64,000 bases of DNA from Paracoccus ravus (GCF_004522175.1 NZ_SDEB01000005.1:154675-218674); one strand, 5' to 3'. Positions 52,273 to 62,293 are shown, counted from the stretch's first letter. Translations and numbers: made by a program. Notes: generated by a model from the letters alone, not told the origin.

Positions 52273-52932
52273 TCAACTGCCCTCGAGCGGGGGCAGCGGC
52301 TGAGAAAAGATGTCGTCCATCGCCGCAGGCGGAGGGGATGAGGTCCGAAGCGCACTGCCCGGCCCGCCCAGCACGGCGATTTGCCGGGCGAGCTGCGCAA
52401 TCGCCTGTGATTGCGCCCGCGCCACGGCCGCGGGTGAGGCATCTTCCCCCCCGCTCATGGGCACGGCAATGTCGAAGCTGCGCGCCTGATTGGCCCCGCC
52501 GGAACGGCTGTCGCCAACGAAATAGCGGCCGCTCAGACGATAGGTCCCGTTGGATTGCGCCAGCGCCTTTTCCACCCGCACCTCCAAAGTCCGCCGCGGC
52601 GGCTCGGCCAGGGGCCAGGGCTCGGCGATCACCGTGGCGCCAGAGATATCTGAAATCGTCCGGGCAAGGCTCTGGGTAAAGGCGCGCTGGGGGTTGTCGG
52701 CCCAAAGCTGCCGCGTATTCGAGCGCACCGCCCCATCGGCGCTTTGCCAACTGACCTCGCCCGCCGAGGCATATTCCGGCAGCGACACATCCCTCAGCTC
52801 GGTCGTGCCCAAGCGGTTCGGCAGCCGCTCGGCGCTCGCGGGCGGATCGATGAGGTAGCGGGCGGTCTTTTCACCATTCGAGCAACCCGCCAGCGCGGCA
52901 AGAACAAGCGTGGCGGTCAGGAATTGACGCAT
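52273..52932 (-). CDS. pqiC: PqiC-type outer-membrane lipoprotein (ABC/MCE auxiliary)
   Basis: A protein of 219 residues with a lipoprotein signal (ATLVLAALAGCSNG, lipid-anchored Cys). The DUF330-type domain includes YLIDPPASAERLPNRLG, EVSWQSADGAVRSNTRQLW and LEVRVEKALAQSNGTY. PqiC anchors the PqiB needle at the outer membrane. It directly follows pqiB, whose stop lies 2 bases before this ATG, completing a pqiA-pqiA-pqiB-pqiC order. Confidence 0.85.
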   Translation of the reverse strand: MRQFLTATLVLAALAGCSNGEKTARYLIDPPASAERLPNRLGTTELRDVSLPEYASAGEVSWQSADGAVRSNTRQLWADNPQRAFTQSLARTISDISGATVIAEPWPLAEPPRRTLEVRVEKALAQSNGTYRLSGRYFVGDSRSGGANQARSFDIAVPMSGGEDASPAAVARAQSQAIAQLARQIAVLGGPGSALRTSSPPPAAMDDIFSQPLPPLEGS

Positions 52933-52933
52933 C

Positions 52934-55003
52934 TTATCGTCCCAGAATGAAGGCTTGCGGATTGCGTTCGATGGTCCGCGCGAGGCTGCCGAAGGCATTG
53001 GCCGCCCGGCGCATCTCGCGCATCAGGTTGATCGATTCGTTGTTGAAGGCCGAGCGGTCGCCATAGGCGGCAATCACCGACTCGGCCCGCGCGGCCAATG
53101 CCTCGAGACGGGCCGAAAGCTGTGGCAGGCGCTGCGCCGAGGTCGAGACGTCATCCGCAGCGGTCTTGGCCGAGGCGAGCGCCGCGTTCAGGCTGCCTGC
53201 CGCACCACCCTCGCGAAGCTCGTTCAGCAATGCCGAGGCCGCCTGCAGGGTATCCGAAAGATTCCGCGGCAGCTCCTCGGCATCCTCCGAGCCGATCATC
53301 GCCCGCAGGTCTTTCAAGATCCCCTCGGCCTCGGTCGAGATGGCGGCGAAATCCACCTCGCCCACCTTGCCCGCGGCCTTGTCGATTTGCTCGACCATCG
53401 AGGGCACATCCGCGGCGGCGAGTTTCACCGCCTCGGCGGCGGCGGCGGCCTCGTCGACCATCTTGCGGATTTGCCCGGCCGCACCGGATTCGCGGAGTTC
53501 GGCCGCGATCTGGCGCATCTCGCCGCTGGTCGCCTTGGCGTCCTCCAGCGTGCTGCGCAAAGCGCCCGGAATGGCGCGCGTGTCTTCGCTGCTGGCGATG
53601 GCCGTCACCGAGTTCAGCATGTCGGTCACCGATTTCAGCGCCTCTTCCAGCGGAAGCTGGCCCACGCGGGACAGGAAGCCCTGCGCCGTTTCCGAGAAAT
53701 CCGAAACCTCGCCCGGAACCGAGGGAATGACGGGATAGGGCTGGGCCGCAAGGTCGATCTCGGCCGCAGGGGCATCCGGCAGGCTGACCAGTTCGACTTC
53801 GAGCGAGGTGCCGAAGAACCCGGCGCTCGCGATCCGGGCGCGCAGACCCTGGCGAACCTGTTCGGCCGCGAATTCCAGCGCGCGTTCGGGGGTGATCTCT
53901 CCATCGAGGCCGATGCGTTCCGGTGTCAGGGTCAGGGTGATCTCTTGCAGGATATGCTGGCTTCCGTCCGCGCCCTGGACCATCCGCGCCGCGATATTGC
54001 TCACGCGCCCGACCGTCACGCCCATATGCTGGACATTGGCCCCGGTCTCGAGCCCCTTGACCGTTTCATCGACATGCATGTTCAGCCGCAGGATATTGCG
54101 GTTATCGGCGAACAGATTGGCCCGCGCCGTATCCTCGTCCGGCTGGAGCGAGAAGACATGGCCATTCTTGACCGGCTCGCCACCCGACGTCACGGTCGCG
54201 AACTCGGCCCCGCCCTGCAACACCGAGGCAAGCGAGTTCACGTTCAGCGCGATCCCCTGCGCCCCGAAGGATATCGAGAAGCCCGACGTGTCCCAGAATA
54301 CCGTGTTGGTGGTCAGCCGCGCATCATGGGGCGCGGCAATGAAGACATCTGCCGCCACTCCCTCGCCATTCTCGGAAAGGCGCAGGTTCTGCATCTGGCC
54401 GACCTGGATGCCGCGATATAGCACCGGCGCGCCTTCGGTCATGCCATGCGAGCGGTCGGCCTCGATCACGATCAGCGTGCCCTTCTGGCCAAGGCTGGTC
54501 AGCGGCGGCTTTTCAAGGCCCTGAAAGATGTCTTGCTCGCGGCTGGTCTGCTGGTCGTCCCAATAGCCCTCGATGAAGGCGCCCGTCAGCACGGTATCCA
54601 GTCGCGAGATCCCCTGGGTCGAGACCTCTGGCCGGACGATCCAGAACTTGGCCTCGTCATCGATGAAGGGTGCAAGGTCCTTGTCGACTCGCATGTTCAC
54701 GCGGACCTGCTTGAGATCTTCGGTGAAACGCACGGATTCGACCTTGCCGACGGTGATTTCGCGGAACTTGAGCAGTGTCTCGCCCGGCGTGATCCCCGTC
54801 GCATCCGTGAAATCGACCGAAATCACCGTTCCGCGGCTGGCCACCACATTCCAGCCCACGGCAAGGGTCACCGCCAAGGCGAGGATCGGCACCAGCCAGA
54901 CCAGGGAAAACCCGGCCCGGGCGCGCGCGGAACTGGTCCGGCGAAGGGGTTCGGCAGGTTTCAGGGAGGTTTCGGGGCCGGCGGGCGGAGGCGTGTCGGT
55001 CAT
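52934..55003 (-). CDS. pqiB: MCE-domain protein PqiB
   Basis: A protein of 689 residues with one N-terminal membrane helix (GFSLVWLVPILALAVTLAVGW). Three MCE domains follow, at about residues 55-150, 170-280 and 300-420 (for example TLLKFREITVGKVESVRF, PVLYRGIQVGQMQNLRL and NVQHMGVTVGRVSNIAAR). A long helical C-terminal tail of about 250 residues forms the needle. PqiB bridges the periplasm for lipid transport between membranes. Confidence 0.92.
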   Translation of the reverse strand: MTDTPPPAGPETSLKPAEPLRRTSSARARAGFSLVWLVPILALAVTLAVGWNVVASRGTVISVDFTDATGITPGETLLKFREITVGKVESVRFTEDLKQVRVNMRVDKDLAPFIDDEAKFWIVRPEVSTQGISRLDTVLTGAFIEGYWDDQQTSREQDIFQGLEKPPLTSLGQKGTLIVIEADRSHGMTEGAPVLYRGIQVGQMQNLRLSENGEGVAADVFIAAPHDARLTTNTVFWDTSGFSISFGAQGIALNVNSLASVLQGGAEFATVTSGGEPVKNGHVFSLQPDEDTARANLFADNRNILRLNMHVDETVKGLETGANVQHMGVTVGRVSNIAARMVQGADGSQHILQEITLTLTPERIGLDGEITPERALEFAAEQVRQGLRARIASAGFFGTSLEVELVSLPDAPAAEIDLAAQPYPVIPSVPGEVSDFSETAQGFLSRVGQLPLEEALKSVTDMLNSVTAIASSEDTRAIPGALRSTLEDAKATSGEMRQIAAELRESGAAGQIRKMVDEAAAAAEAVKLAAADVPSMVEQIDKAAGKVGEVDFAAISTEAEGILKDLRAMIGSEDAEELPRNLSDTLQAASALLNELREGGAAGSLNAALASAKTAADDVSTSAQRLPQLSARLEALAARAESVIAAYGDRSAFNNESINLMREMRRAANAFGSLARTIERNPQAFILGR

Positions 55004-55012
55004 CTTGCAGTC

Positions 55013-55663
55013 TCAGTCCTTGCGATTTCGCAACGGCAGCCCTCGCCAGATCAGTCTTGGATCGAAACTCTGCGCGGAAAGCATTGTAAAGGCAACCGAT
55101 AGCGCGAATGCCACCGCCGCCGGGCCGGGATGGATCGAGGCAACGAAGCCCAGTTGCACCAGAGCCGACAGAATCGCGACCACGAACACGTCGATCATCG
55201 ACCAGCGCCCGATGAATTCGACGACCTCGTAGAGCAGCAGGCGACGATGCGCGTCATGGACCGTCGCCGGCTTGCCTGCCACGGTCGCAAGCCATGCAAT
55301 GGCGATGAACTTGCCGATCGGCACGATGATCGACGCCGTGAACACGACGCCCGCAACGAACCAGTTGCCGTAATGAAGCAATTCGATCACGCCGCCAAAG
55401 ATCGTGGATTCGCTGCTGCCGCCCAATCCCCCCAGGGTCTTGGTCTTGAGCATCGGGAAAAGATTGGCGGGAACGTAGAAGATGAAACCGGCCAGCAGCC
55501 AAGCCCAGACCGCTGCCAGGCTGCGCCGGTCCGGAGGCACCAGCGCCGCGCCGCATCGCGCGCAGGTCTCTTCGGCGTCGGGCCAGACGCGGCCGCAGCC
55601 GCGGCAGCCGATCAGCCCGGCGCGATGCGCGGTCAGGATGGGGCCATCGCGCGTGTCAGCCAA
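55013..55663 (-). CDS. pqiA2: PqiA-domain membrane protein, second half
   Basis: About 216 residues. An N-terminal zinc-ribbon-like CxxC pair (GCRGCG, then CARCGAA) precedes four membrane helices of a PqiA domain (GFIFYVPANLFPML, GVVFTASIIVPIGKFIAIAW, LALVQLGFVASI-like region). In E. coli a single PqiA carries two such domains; here they are two genes. The start is best read as TTG 55663, which overlaps the upstream PqiA gene by 8 bases. Nine bases separate its stop from pqiB. Confidence 0.83.
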   Translation of the reverse strand: MADTRDGPILTAHRAGLIGCRGCGRVWPDAEETCARCGAALVPPDRRSLAAVWAWLLAGFIFYVPANLFPMLKTKTLGGLGGSSESTIFGGVIELLHYGNWFVAGVVFTASIIVPIGKFIAIAWLATVAGKPATVHDAHRRLLLYEVVEFIGRWSMIDVFVVAILSALVQLGFVASIHPGPAAVAFALSVAFTMLSAQSFDPRLIWRGLPLRNRKD

Positions 55664-56339
55664 GGCCCTGTCCCCGAAGCGGCATCCGGTCATCCGTGCG
55701 CATCCCGCCATCCTCGATCGCGTCCCAGATCGTCGTCGCGCTGGTAAAGACATTGCTGGCCGCATTGACCAGGATCAGCGCGCAAAAGGCCCAGAAGGCC
55801 GGGCCCAGGCTGATCGCCGCGAGCCCCGCCACCTTGACCAGCGCAAGCGCTGTCCCGATGACAAAGATCTCGGCCATCGACCAGGGGCGCAAGGTCTCGG
55901 ACAGGCGAAAGGCCCAGACCGCATGGGCCAGCGGCGGCCGGTTTCGCGACAAGGGCAGCAACGTATAGACCAGCAGCACAGATCTGAGCATGGGAAGACC
56001 GAGGATGGTCACCATCAGCGCCACCGTCAGCGGCATCAGCGGCCCTTCCGAAAACGCCATCGCCACGCCGAATAGCGAGGTCTGGTTGCCAAACCCCATC
56101 CGCGAGATTTCGAGAAAGGGGAAAAACATCGCCCCGATCAACAGCACAAGCGAGGCCACCGACAATGCGATGATCCGGGTAAAGGCCCCTGCTCGCGGCC
56201 GGGCCAGAACCACATTGCAACGCACACATCTTGCCGTCTCGCCGGGTTCAAGATCATGCTCGACATGCAGGGCATCGCAGCGCGGACATGCAACAAGGCC
56301 CGCGCCCGTGGTCAGATCATATGTGCCTTCGCTCTGCAT
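55656..56339 (-). CDS. pqiA1: PqiA-domain membrane protein, first half
   Basis: A protein of 227 residues. A CPRC...CVRC zinc-ribbon-like N-terminus is followed by a PqiA domain with four helices (LSVASLVLLIGAMFFPFLEI, MPLTVALMVTILGLPML, FVIGTALALVKVAGLAA, FWAFCALILVNAAS). It is the first gene of the pqi operon and shares its upstream region with the divergent motB. Together with the next gene it replaces the two-domain PqiA of enterobacteria. Confidence 0.85.
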   Translation of the reverse strand: MQSEGTYDLTTGAGLVACPRCDALHVEHDLEPGETARCVRCNVVLARPRAGAFTRIIALSVASLVLLIGAMFFPFLEISRMGFGNQTSLFGVAMAFSEGPLMPLTVALMVTILGLPMLRSVLLVYTLLPLSRNRPPLAHAVWAFRLSETLRPWSMAEIFVIGTALALVKVAGLAAISLGPAFWAFCALILVNAASNVFTSATTIWDAIEDGGMRTDDRMPLRGQGLG

Positions 56340-56423
56340 CCCGCACAGGATAATGCGCGTCTCGGGCCATGCAAGGCCATGCGCTGCGTCAAGCCCTGGG
56401 TGAAATAGGCGGGATTTGATCTG

Positions 56424-56438
56424 TTAACTGGCTTTTAG
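56424..56438 (+). promoter_or_regulatory. possible CtrA-type site before motB
   Basis: TTAA-N7-TTAG, one base from the CtrA consensus TTAA-N7-TTAA, 50 bases before the motB start. CtrA controls flagellar genes in many alphaproteobacteria. A single near-match of eight fixed bases can occur by chance. Confidence 0.3.
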
Positions 56439-56487
56439 AACTCCCCGGTTAGACCATCCTGCCAAGGCCGATGGCATGGAGTGGCAG

Positions 56488-57279
56488 ATGGCAGCGCAAC
56501 GAGGCGGCAACCCGATCATCATCCGCCGGGTCTCGGGCAAGGGCGAATCAGCACATCATGGCGGGGCATGGAAGGTCGCCTATGCGGATTTCGTGACGGC
56601 GATGATGGCCTTTTTCCTGCTGATGTGGCTGCTCAATGCGACGACCGAGAAGCAGCGTCAGGGCCTTGCCGATTACTTCAACCCGACCATTGTCCATTCG
56701 GGCAAAGGCGGCGCGGATGGCGCCTTCGGTGGCGACATACAGGATTTCGACACGAATTCGGGCCAGGGCCTGGGGGCGGCGCGGGATACCAGGGGCGGTC
56801 AGGCGCAGGATGCCGAACTGGATGCCCTCGTCCGTCATCTGCAGGACGAGTTGACCGGCAGCGGCGCCGAATCCATGCAGAAAGTGAACCTGCTGAAACA
56901 TGTCGTCACGCGCATGACCGATGAGGGGCTGGTCATCGAACTGACCGACCTCACGGATGCCCCGCTTTTCGTCGGCGACAGCGCGCAGGCCAGCCCCGTC
57001 TTGCAAGAGCTGTCCGTGATCCTCGCCCGCGTCCTCAAGCGGGTCCGCAATCCGATCGCCATCGCGGGCCATGTCCGCTCCTATCCAGAGCTTCTGATCC
57101 ACTCTCCGGTCTGGGCGCTTTCCGATGCCCGGGGTCACACCGTGAGAAACCTCATCGAGAAATGGGGCTTCGACGCGCGGCGGATTCAGCGTGTCAGCGC
57201 CATGGCCGATCGCCGTAACCGCGCGGTCAATCCGATGGACCCCGAGAATAACAGGATCGAAGTCATTTTACTGAGATAG
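56488..57279 (+). CDS. motB: flagellar motor stator protein MotB
   Basis: About 263 residues. A cytoplasmic N-tail and one membrane helix (YADFVTAMMAFFLLMWLLN) carry the proton-binding D34. A Gly/Asp-rich plug/linker follows, then an OmpA-like peptidoglycan-binding domain (IAIAGHVRSY, ALSDARGHTVRNLIEKWG, NPMDPENNRIEVIL). ATG 56488 has the better ribosome site (GGAG); ATG 56476 is the alternative. No motA is in the window; it must lie elsewhere. Opens the flagellar block. Confidence 0.9.
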   Translation: MAAQRGGNPIIIRRVSGKGESAHHGGAWKVAYADFVTAMMAFFLLMWLLNATTEKQRQGLADYFNPTIVHSGKGGADGAFGGDIQDFDTNSGQGLGAARDTRGGQAQDAELDALVRHLQDELTGSGAESMQKVNLLKHVVTRMTDEGLVIELTDLTDAPLFVGDSAQASPVLQELSVILARVLKRVRNPIAIAGHVRSYPELLIHSPVWALSDARGHTVRNLIEKWGFDARRIQRVSAMADRRNRAVNPMDPENNRIEVILLR

Positions 57280-57365
57280 GGGCGCAGGCCGCCTGTTCCG
57301 TTAGGCCAATCTTTACCGCCTCTGACCCAGACTATCCCGGATCCGACTCAGACAGGAGCCCATAT

Positions 57366-58700
57366 ATGTCGATCTCTTCCGCTCTCAGCGCCGGCGTCTC
57401 GGGGCTTTCCGCGAACTCGGCCCGCCTCGCGAGCATTTCTGACAATATCGCGAATTCAAGCACCTATGGTTACCGGCGGGTGACCACGGAATTCGAAAGC
57501 GTCGTGCTCGGCGGCGCTCGAAACAGCGGCCAATATACCGCCGGCGGCGTCCTGGCGCAAAGCAGTCGCGTCGTCGACCAGCGCGGCAGCCTTGTCGGCA
57601 CGAGCAATCCGCTGGACATCGCCATCAGCGGCCGGGGCATGCTGCCTGTCATCAATCTTTCGGAAATGAATGGCACCCAGGCCAGCAACGCGCCGCTTGC
57701 CATGACCCGCACCGGTGCGTTCCGGACGGATGAAAACGGGGTGCTGCGCACCTCATCCGGCCTTGTCCTGATGGGTTGGCCGACCAATGCCAACGGAACC
57801 GTTCCGGCCGTGCCTCGGGATTCGGCGGCGGGACTGCAACCCGTCGTGCTGAATACGAGCGGAGTTTTTGCCGAGCCGACAACCGGCATGACCATCGGGT
57901 TCAATCTGCCCGCCGCAGCCACTGTCGGCGGCTCAGACGTGACGCCGTCAACCACCTCGATCGAATATTACGACAATCTTGGGGCGTCCCATTCGCTGAC
58001 CATGACCTTTACCCCCACGGTCGGGGCGGAAGGGACAGGACGCAGCAACCAATGGACGATGGAAATCCGCGACTCGGCCACCCTGGACGATCCCGCCACC
58101 CCCGACGATGAATCGGTGGTCGGCCTCTATGAATTGACATTCGCGGACGCTCCGGGTGGGCCCTTGCAATCAGTCAACATGCTCTCCGGGCAAGGCTATG
58201 AGGCGGGCAGCGGCGAAGCGACGGTGCGCGCCGGACATGGCGACATCACGATCATGATCGGAACACCTGGCGGAACGGACGGACTGACCCAGATCAGTTC
58301 CGGCTTCTCGCCGACCAACATCACCAAAAACGGCTCTGCCCCCGGCGTGTTGACCGCGGTCGAGATCGATGAAAGCGGTTTTTTGCTGGGCACCTATGAT
58401 AATGGCATGACCCGCCGCCTGTTCCAGATCCCCCTGGTCGATGTGCCGAACCCCAACGGCCTCACGGCTCTGGACAATCAGGCTTACGCCGCCTCTCCCG
58501 ACTCGGGTGCATTCTATCTGTGGAACGCGGGCGACGGACCCACTGGCTCGGTTTCGGGCTATGCGCGCGAAAGTTCGACCACAGATGTCGCGGCCGAACT
58601 CACCGATCTTATCCAGACACAGCGCGCTTATTCGTCAAACGCCAAGATCATTCAGACGGTGGACGAGATGCTGCAGGAAACCACCAATATCAAGCGCTGA
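57366..58700 (+). CDS. flgE: flagellar hook protein FlgE
   Basis: A protein of 444 residues with the conserved axial N-terminus (ALSAGVSGLSANSARLASI, then DNIANSSTYGYRR) and C-terminus (DLIQTQRAYSSNAKIIQTVD, MLQETTNIKR) that form the coiled coil of the hook. The variable middle is exposed at the surface. It builds the flexible hook between rod and filament. AGGAG lies before the ATG. Followed by flgK after 25 bases. Confidence 0.92.
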   Translation: MSISSALSAGVSGLSANSARLASISDNIANSSTYGYRRVTTEFESVVLGGARNSGQYTAGGVLAQSSRVVDQRGSLVGTSNPLDIAISGRGMLPVINLSEMNGTQASNAPLAMTRTGAFRTDENGVLRTSSGLVLMGWPTNANGTVPAVPRDSAAGLQPVVLNTSGVFAEPTTGMTIGFNLPAAATVGGSDVTPSTTSIEYYDNLGASHSLTMTFTPTVGAEGTGRSNQWTMEIRDSATLDDPATPDDESVVGLYELTFADAPGGPLQSVNMLSGQGYEAGSGEATVRAGHGDITIMIGTPGGTDGLTQISSGFSPTNITKNGSAPGVLTAVEIDESGFLLGTYDNGMTRRLFQIPLVDVPNPNGLTALDNQAYAASPDSGAFYLWNAGDGPTGSVSGYARESSTTDVAAELTDLIQTQRAYSSNAKIIQTVDEMLQETTNIKR

Positions 58701-58725
58701 TCCACGCTGAGAAAGGAGCCGGAAC

Positions 58726-60186
58726 ATGAGTCTGTCATCCGCAATCTCCAGCGCCCTTTCCGGCCTCGCCGCCACGACGCGCGGAACCGAGATTGTCGCA
58801 ACCAATATCTCGAACAAGTCGGTCGCCGGCTACGCCCGTCGCGAGCTCAGCCTGTCTTCGCGAGTCCATGCCGCCGACGGCGCTGGGGTCAAGATCGACG
58901 GCGTTCAGCGAATGGTGAATGCCGCGCTCTTGCGTGACAGCCGGATCGCTCAGGCCAATGCTGCTGCCTCCGGAAATATTTCAGCCTTCCAAGGCGTCAT
59001 GGAAACCACCTTTGGTGGGGCGAATGACAGTTCCTCCCTCGCGAGCATGCTGACAAATTTCGATTCGGCATTGATCTCGGCTTCGGCGCGGCCTGACAGC
59101 GATGTCCGACTGCGCGAGGTTCTGGATGCCTCGACGGCGCTTTCGAGCAAGGTTCGCGATATTTCTCAGGCAATCGCCGATGCCCGTACGACTGCGGACA
59201 CGGCCATCGCAACCGATGTCGAACGACTGAACCTGTCGCTCGCAAGGGTTGCCAGTTTGAACAGGCAGATCACCGCGCTGTCCTCCCAGGGTCAGGATAC
59301 ATCCAGCCTCATGGACCTTCGGCAAGCTGCGATAGACGAAATTTCCGAGACGGTTCCGATCGTCGAAGTCACCCGAAGCAACGGGCAGATCGCTCTGTTC
59401 ACGCAAGGCGGAATTGCGTTGCTTGATGGGTCTAAGCCAGCCAGCATCGAGTTCAGTCCGGCCGGCGACATCGCTGCCGACATGACCATGCAAAATGGCA
59501 GTCTTGGCACCCTTGTGATCAATGGAAGATCCCTCAGCGCCAACGAACTTGCCGGCTTTGCCGGTGGGTCGATCGCGGCGAATTTCGAAATCCGGGATCG
59601 CCTGGCCCCAGGTTACCAGGCCAAGATCGATGGCTGGGCACGCGATCTCTACGAGCGGTTTTCCGACCCTTCGGTCGATCCCAGCCTCTCGCCCGGCTCG
59701 CACGGGCTTTTCACCGACCTCCATTCCGCTTTCGATCCCGCAAACGAAACCGGATTTGCCTCGCGCATTTTCGTCACAGGGCTCGTCTCACCAGATCAAG
59801 GCGGGGATTTGTGGAGACTTCGGTCCGGGATCCAGGCCGTGGAAGCCGGTGACGTCGGCGCAAGCGATGGCCTTTTGCGAATGAGCGCAGTCTTGTCCGA
59901 AAACCGGGTTCCAAGCTCATCCTCACTTTCGCATTCGCCCCGCTCGCTACTCACCATTGCGGGTGAGTTGTCGTCTCAGGCAGCATCCCTTCGCCTCAGC
60001 ACCGAGGCAACGGCAGGACAGGATCAAGCCCGATCAGACAGCTTGACGACGGCGCGTCTGTCGCTTGGCGTCGATACCGACAGCGAAATGCAGGCTCTTC
60101 TGGCCCTTGAAACGGCCTATGCCGCGAATGCCAAGGTGCTCCAGACAACGAACGACATGCTTGATCAGATTTTGAGGCTGACATGA
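58726..60186 (+). CDS. flgK: flagellar hook-filament junction protein FlgK
   Basis: A protein of 486 residues, HAP1. The N-terminal SLSSAISSALSGLAATTRG and NISNKSVAGYARRELSL are typical of FlgK (NxxNxxTxGYxR form), and the C-terminus MQALLALETAYAANAKVLQT is the axial helix. It joins the hook to the filament together with FlgL. Its stop overlaps the flgL ATG. Confidence 0.92.
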   Translation: MSLSSAISSALSGLAATTRGTEIVATNISNKSVAGYARRELSLSSRVHAADGAGVKIDGVQRMVNAALLRDSRIAQANAAASGNISAFQGVMETTFGGANDSSSLASMLTNFDSALISASARPDSDVRLREVLDASTALSSKVRDISQAIADARTTADTAIATDVERLNLSLARVASLNRQITALSSQGQDTSSLMDLRQAAIDEISETVPIVEVTRSNGQIALFTQGGIALLDGSKPASIEFSPAGDIAADMTMQNGSLGTLVINGRSLSANELAGFAGGSIAANFEIRDRLAPGYQAKIDGWARDLYERFSDPSVDPSLSPGSHGLFTDLHSAFDPANETGFASRIFVTGLVSPDQGGDLWRLRSGIQAVEAGDVGASDGLLRMSAVLSENRVPSSSSLSHSPRSLLTIAGELSSQAASLRLSTEATAGQDQARSDSLTTARLSLGVDTDSEMQALLALETAYAANAKVLQTTNDMLDQILRLT

Positions 60187-61193
60187 CGAGTTTCAATTCC
60201 GTAAGCGATCTTGCCCGAAGCTATCAACTCCGCATGTCCCAATCGGCGCTCAGATCCAAGTTGAACACTCTCACTGCCGAGGTCAGCAGTGGCGTCAAGC
60301 AGGATATTTCGAAGTCGCTGCGCGGCGACCTAAGCCATATTACCCAGGTCGAGAACCGATTGGCGCTGCTGACGACGTACGGACAGAATATCGCAGAAGC
60401 GCAAAGCCTTCTTGAAGCGGTACAAAATGCAATGGCAAATATTCAGTCCATTGCCGCATCCGTCGGAACACATTTGCTTTCCGACGCCCTCGTGTCATCT
60501 GAAGCAACGCTCGACATATATCTTAAAAAATCGCCAGCTGACCTTCACGCCGCTCTGGGCGCATTAAATACCTCGGTCGGAGGCCGCTTCGTTTTTTCCG
60601 GGGCGGCGAGCGATACCCCCGCCGTCGGAACGGGTGCAGAGATGATCGCGCAACTCTCGGCTGCCGTTGCCGACGCAGAGGATATCACGTCCATAACAGA
60701 TGCAATATCGGGATATTTCGACGCGCCGGTTGGGGCAGGAGGATTTGCCGATTTCTATCTCGGACGAAGCGGAGAGAGCACGTCAATAGCGGTGTCAGGC
60801 GAACATAGTGTTCCGCTGGATTACACGGCACTTTCCGAAAGTTTCAAGTCGACCCTCAAGGGCCTGGCGATCCTGTCCTACACTTCGGATCGAACCGACC
60901 TGAGCTATGACACGCGACGTGAGCTTGCCAGAACGGCCGGCGAACTTCTTGTCAGCGGAGAGACGGCCCTTACTTCCGCGATGACGATCGTCGGAAGCAG
61001 GCAGGAATCGGTAGAAAAGGCTCTGAACCGCAATCACGAGGAGATCACAAAATTCTTGAGCATCAAAAATTCAATGAATTCGTCTGATCCTTACGAAAGC
61101 GCTATTGCGCTACAAGAAATAGAAGCAAATATCGAGACGCTTTATGCGGTGACCGCCCGGCTATCCAAGCTCAGTATAGTGGAGTATCTGTAG
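60183..61193 (+). CDS. flgL: flagellar hook-filament junction protein FlgL
   Basis: A protein of 336 residues, flagellin-like HAP3. N-terminal segment SQSALRSKLNTLTAEVSSG and a central GGRFVFSGAASDTPA, a FlgL signature. The C-terminal helix includes DPYESAIALQEIEANIETLY. The 3' part of this gene is noticeably less GC-rich than the upstream operons. It ends TAGTG, sharing one base with the flgI start. Confidence 0.9.
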   Translation: MTSFNSVSDLARSYQLRMSQSALRSKLNTLTAEVSSGVKQDISKSLRGDLSHITQVENRLALLTTYGQNIAEAQSLLEAVQNAMANIQSIAASVGTHLLSDALVSSEATLDIYLKKSPADLHAALGALNTSVGGRFVFSGAASDTPAVGTGAEMIAQLSAAVADAEDITSITDAISGYFDAPVGAGGFADFYLGRSGESTSIAVSGEHSVPLDYTALSESFKSTLKGLAILSYTSDRTDLSYDTRRELARTAGELLVSGETALTSAMTIVGSRQESVEKALNRNHEEITKFLSIKNSMNSSDPYESAIALQEIEANIETLYAVTARLSKLSIVEYL

Positions 61194-62293
61194 TGCGGTT
61201 TATTTTTCACCTCCTCATTGTTCTCGCGCTGGTCAGTCCCATCCATGCGGCCCCCATTAGAATAAAGAACATTGCCAATGTTGAAGGCGTTCGGGGCAAC
61301 GACCTCGTCGGTTACGGCATCGTCGTCGGGTTGAACGGCTCCGGGGACAGCTTTCGAAATTCGCCCTTCACCGAAGAAATCATGTCCAGCCTCCTTGAGC
61401 GTCTTGGAGTGAACATGAGCGATGAAACATTTCGACCAAAGAATGTTGCCTCCGTAATCGTGACGGCGACCCTGCCGCCTTTTGCGCGGACGGGGTCCCA
61501 AATTGATGTAAACGTCTCGGCCATCGGAGACGCGAAAAGCCTTCTGGGGGGCACATTGGTGATGACCCCGTTAAATGCCGCAGATGGTGAGGTCTATGCA
61601 GTGGCACAGGGATCTGTTTTGGCCGGCGGCACAGAAGCCAGAGCCGAGGCCGCCTCGGTCGTACAGGGGGTACCAACGACGGGTGCAATTCCCTCGGGGG
61701 CCAGAATTGAACGGGAGGTCAATTTTTTATTCTCTGAAATGGAGACGCTGCGGCTTGCGCTTAGAAATCCGGATTTCACGACGGCTTCTAGAATGGAGAC
61801 AGAGATAAACCGGACATTGGGAAAGGGGCTGGCGCGGATGATCGACGCCGGGACCATCGAAATCAGTCCGCGACAAGTGGGAAAAGTTGAGCTTGCGCGT
61901 TTGGTCAGCGAGATTGAAAATGTCAAAGTCGAACCCGAGGCCTCGGCGCGCGTGGTGATCGATCACAAATCTGGTACCTTGGTCATGGGGGCAGATGTCC
62001 GAATTTCTCATGTGGCCGTTTCACAGGGGAATTTGACACTCCGAATCCGTGAGGCACCCATTGTCAGCCAGCCAAACCCATTTTCCCCCGGAGACACGAT
62101 CGTTCTTCCCAGAAGCCAGGTTGATATCACGAAGGAGCCGGGAATTGGCTTTGCCGAGTTGCCCTCAGGAACCTCGCTGACCGATGTCGTCGCAGGTTTG
62201 AACTCCCTCGGTGTCCATCCGAGAGAAATGATTGATATTTTGAAGGCGGTACACGCTGCCGGCGCGCTTCACGCGGAACTTATTGTCAATTAG
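61193..62293 (+). CDS. flgI: flagellar P-ring protein FlgI
   Basis: A protein of 366 residues with a signal peptide (FIFHLLIVLALVSPIHA), followed by RIKNIANVEGVRGNDLVGYG, VVGLNGSGDSF, ASVIVTATLPPFARTGSQID and GGTLVMTPLNAADGEVYAVA. It forms the P-ring bushing around the rod in the peptidoglycan layer. Start GTG at 61193. Full length. It is the last flagellar gene before insertion-sequence debris. Confidence 0.93.
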   Translation: MRFIFHLLIVLALVSPIHAAPIRIKNIANVEGVRGNDLVGYGIVVGLNGSGDSFRNSPFTEEIMSSLLERLGVNMSDETFRPKNVASVIVTATLPPFARTGSQIDVNVSAIGDAKSLLGGTLVMTPLNAADGEVYAVAQGSVLAGGTEARAEAASVVQGVPTTGAIPSGARIEREVNFLFSEMETLRLALRNPDFTTASRMETEINRTLGKGLARMIDAGTIEISPRQVGKVELARLVSEIENVKVEPEASARVVIDHKSGTLVMGADVRISHVAVSQGNLTLRIREAPIVSQPNPFSPGDTIVLPRSQVDITKEPGIGFAELPSGTSLTDVVAGLNSLGVHPREMIDILKAVHAAGALHAELIVN

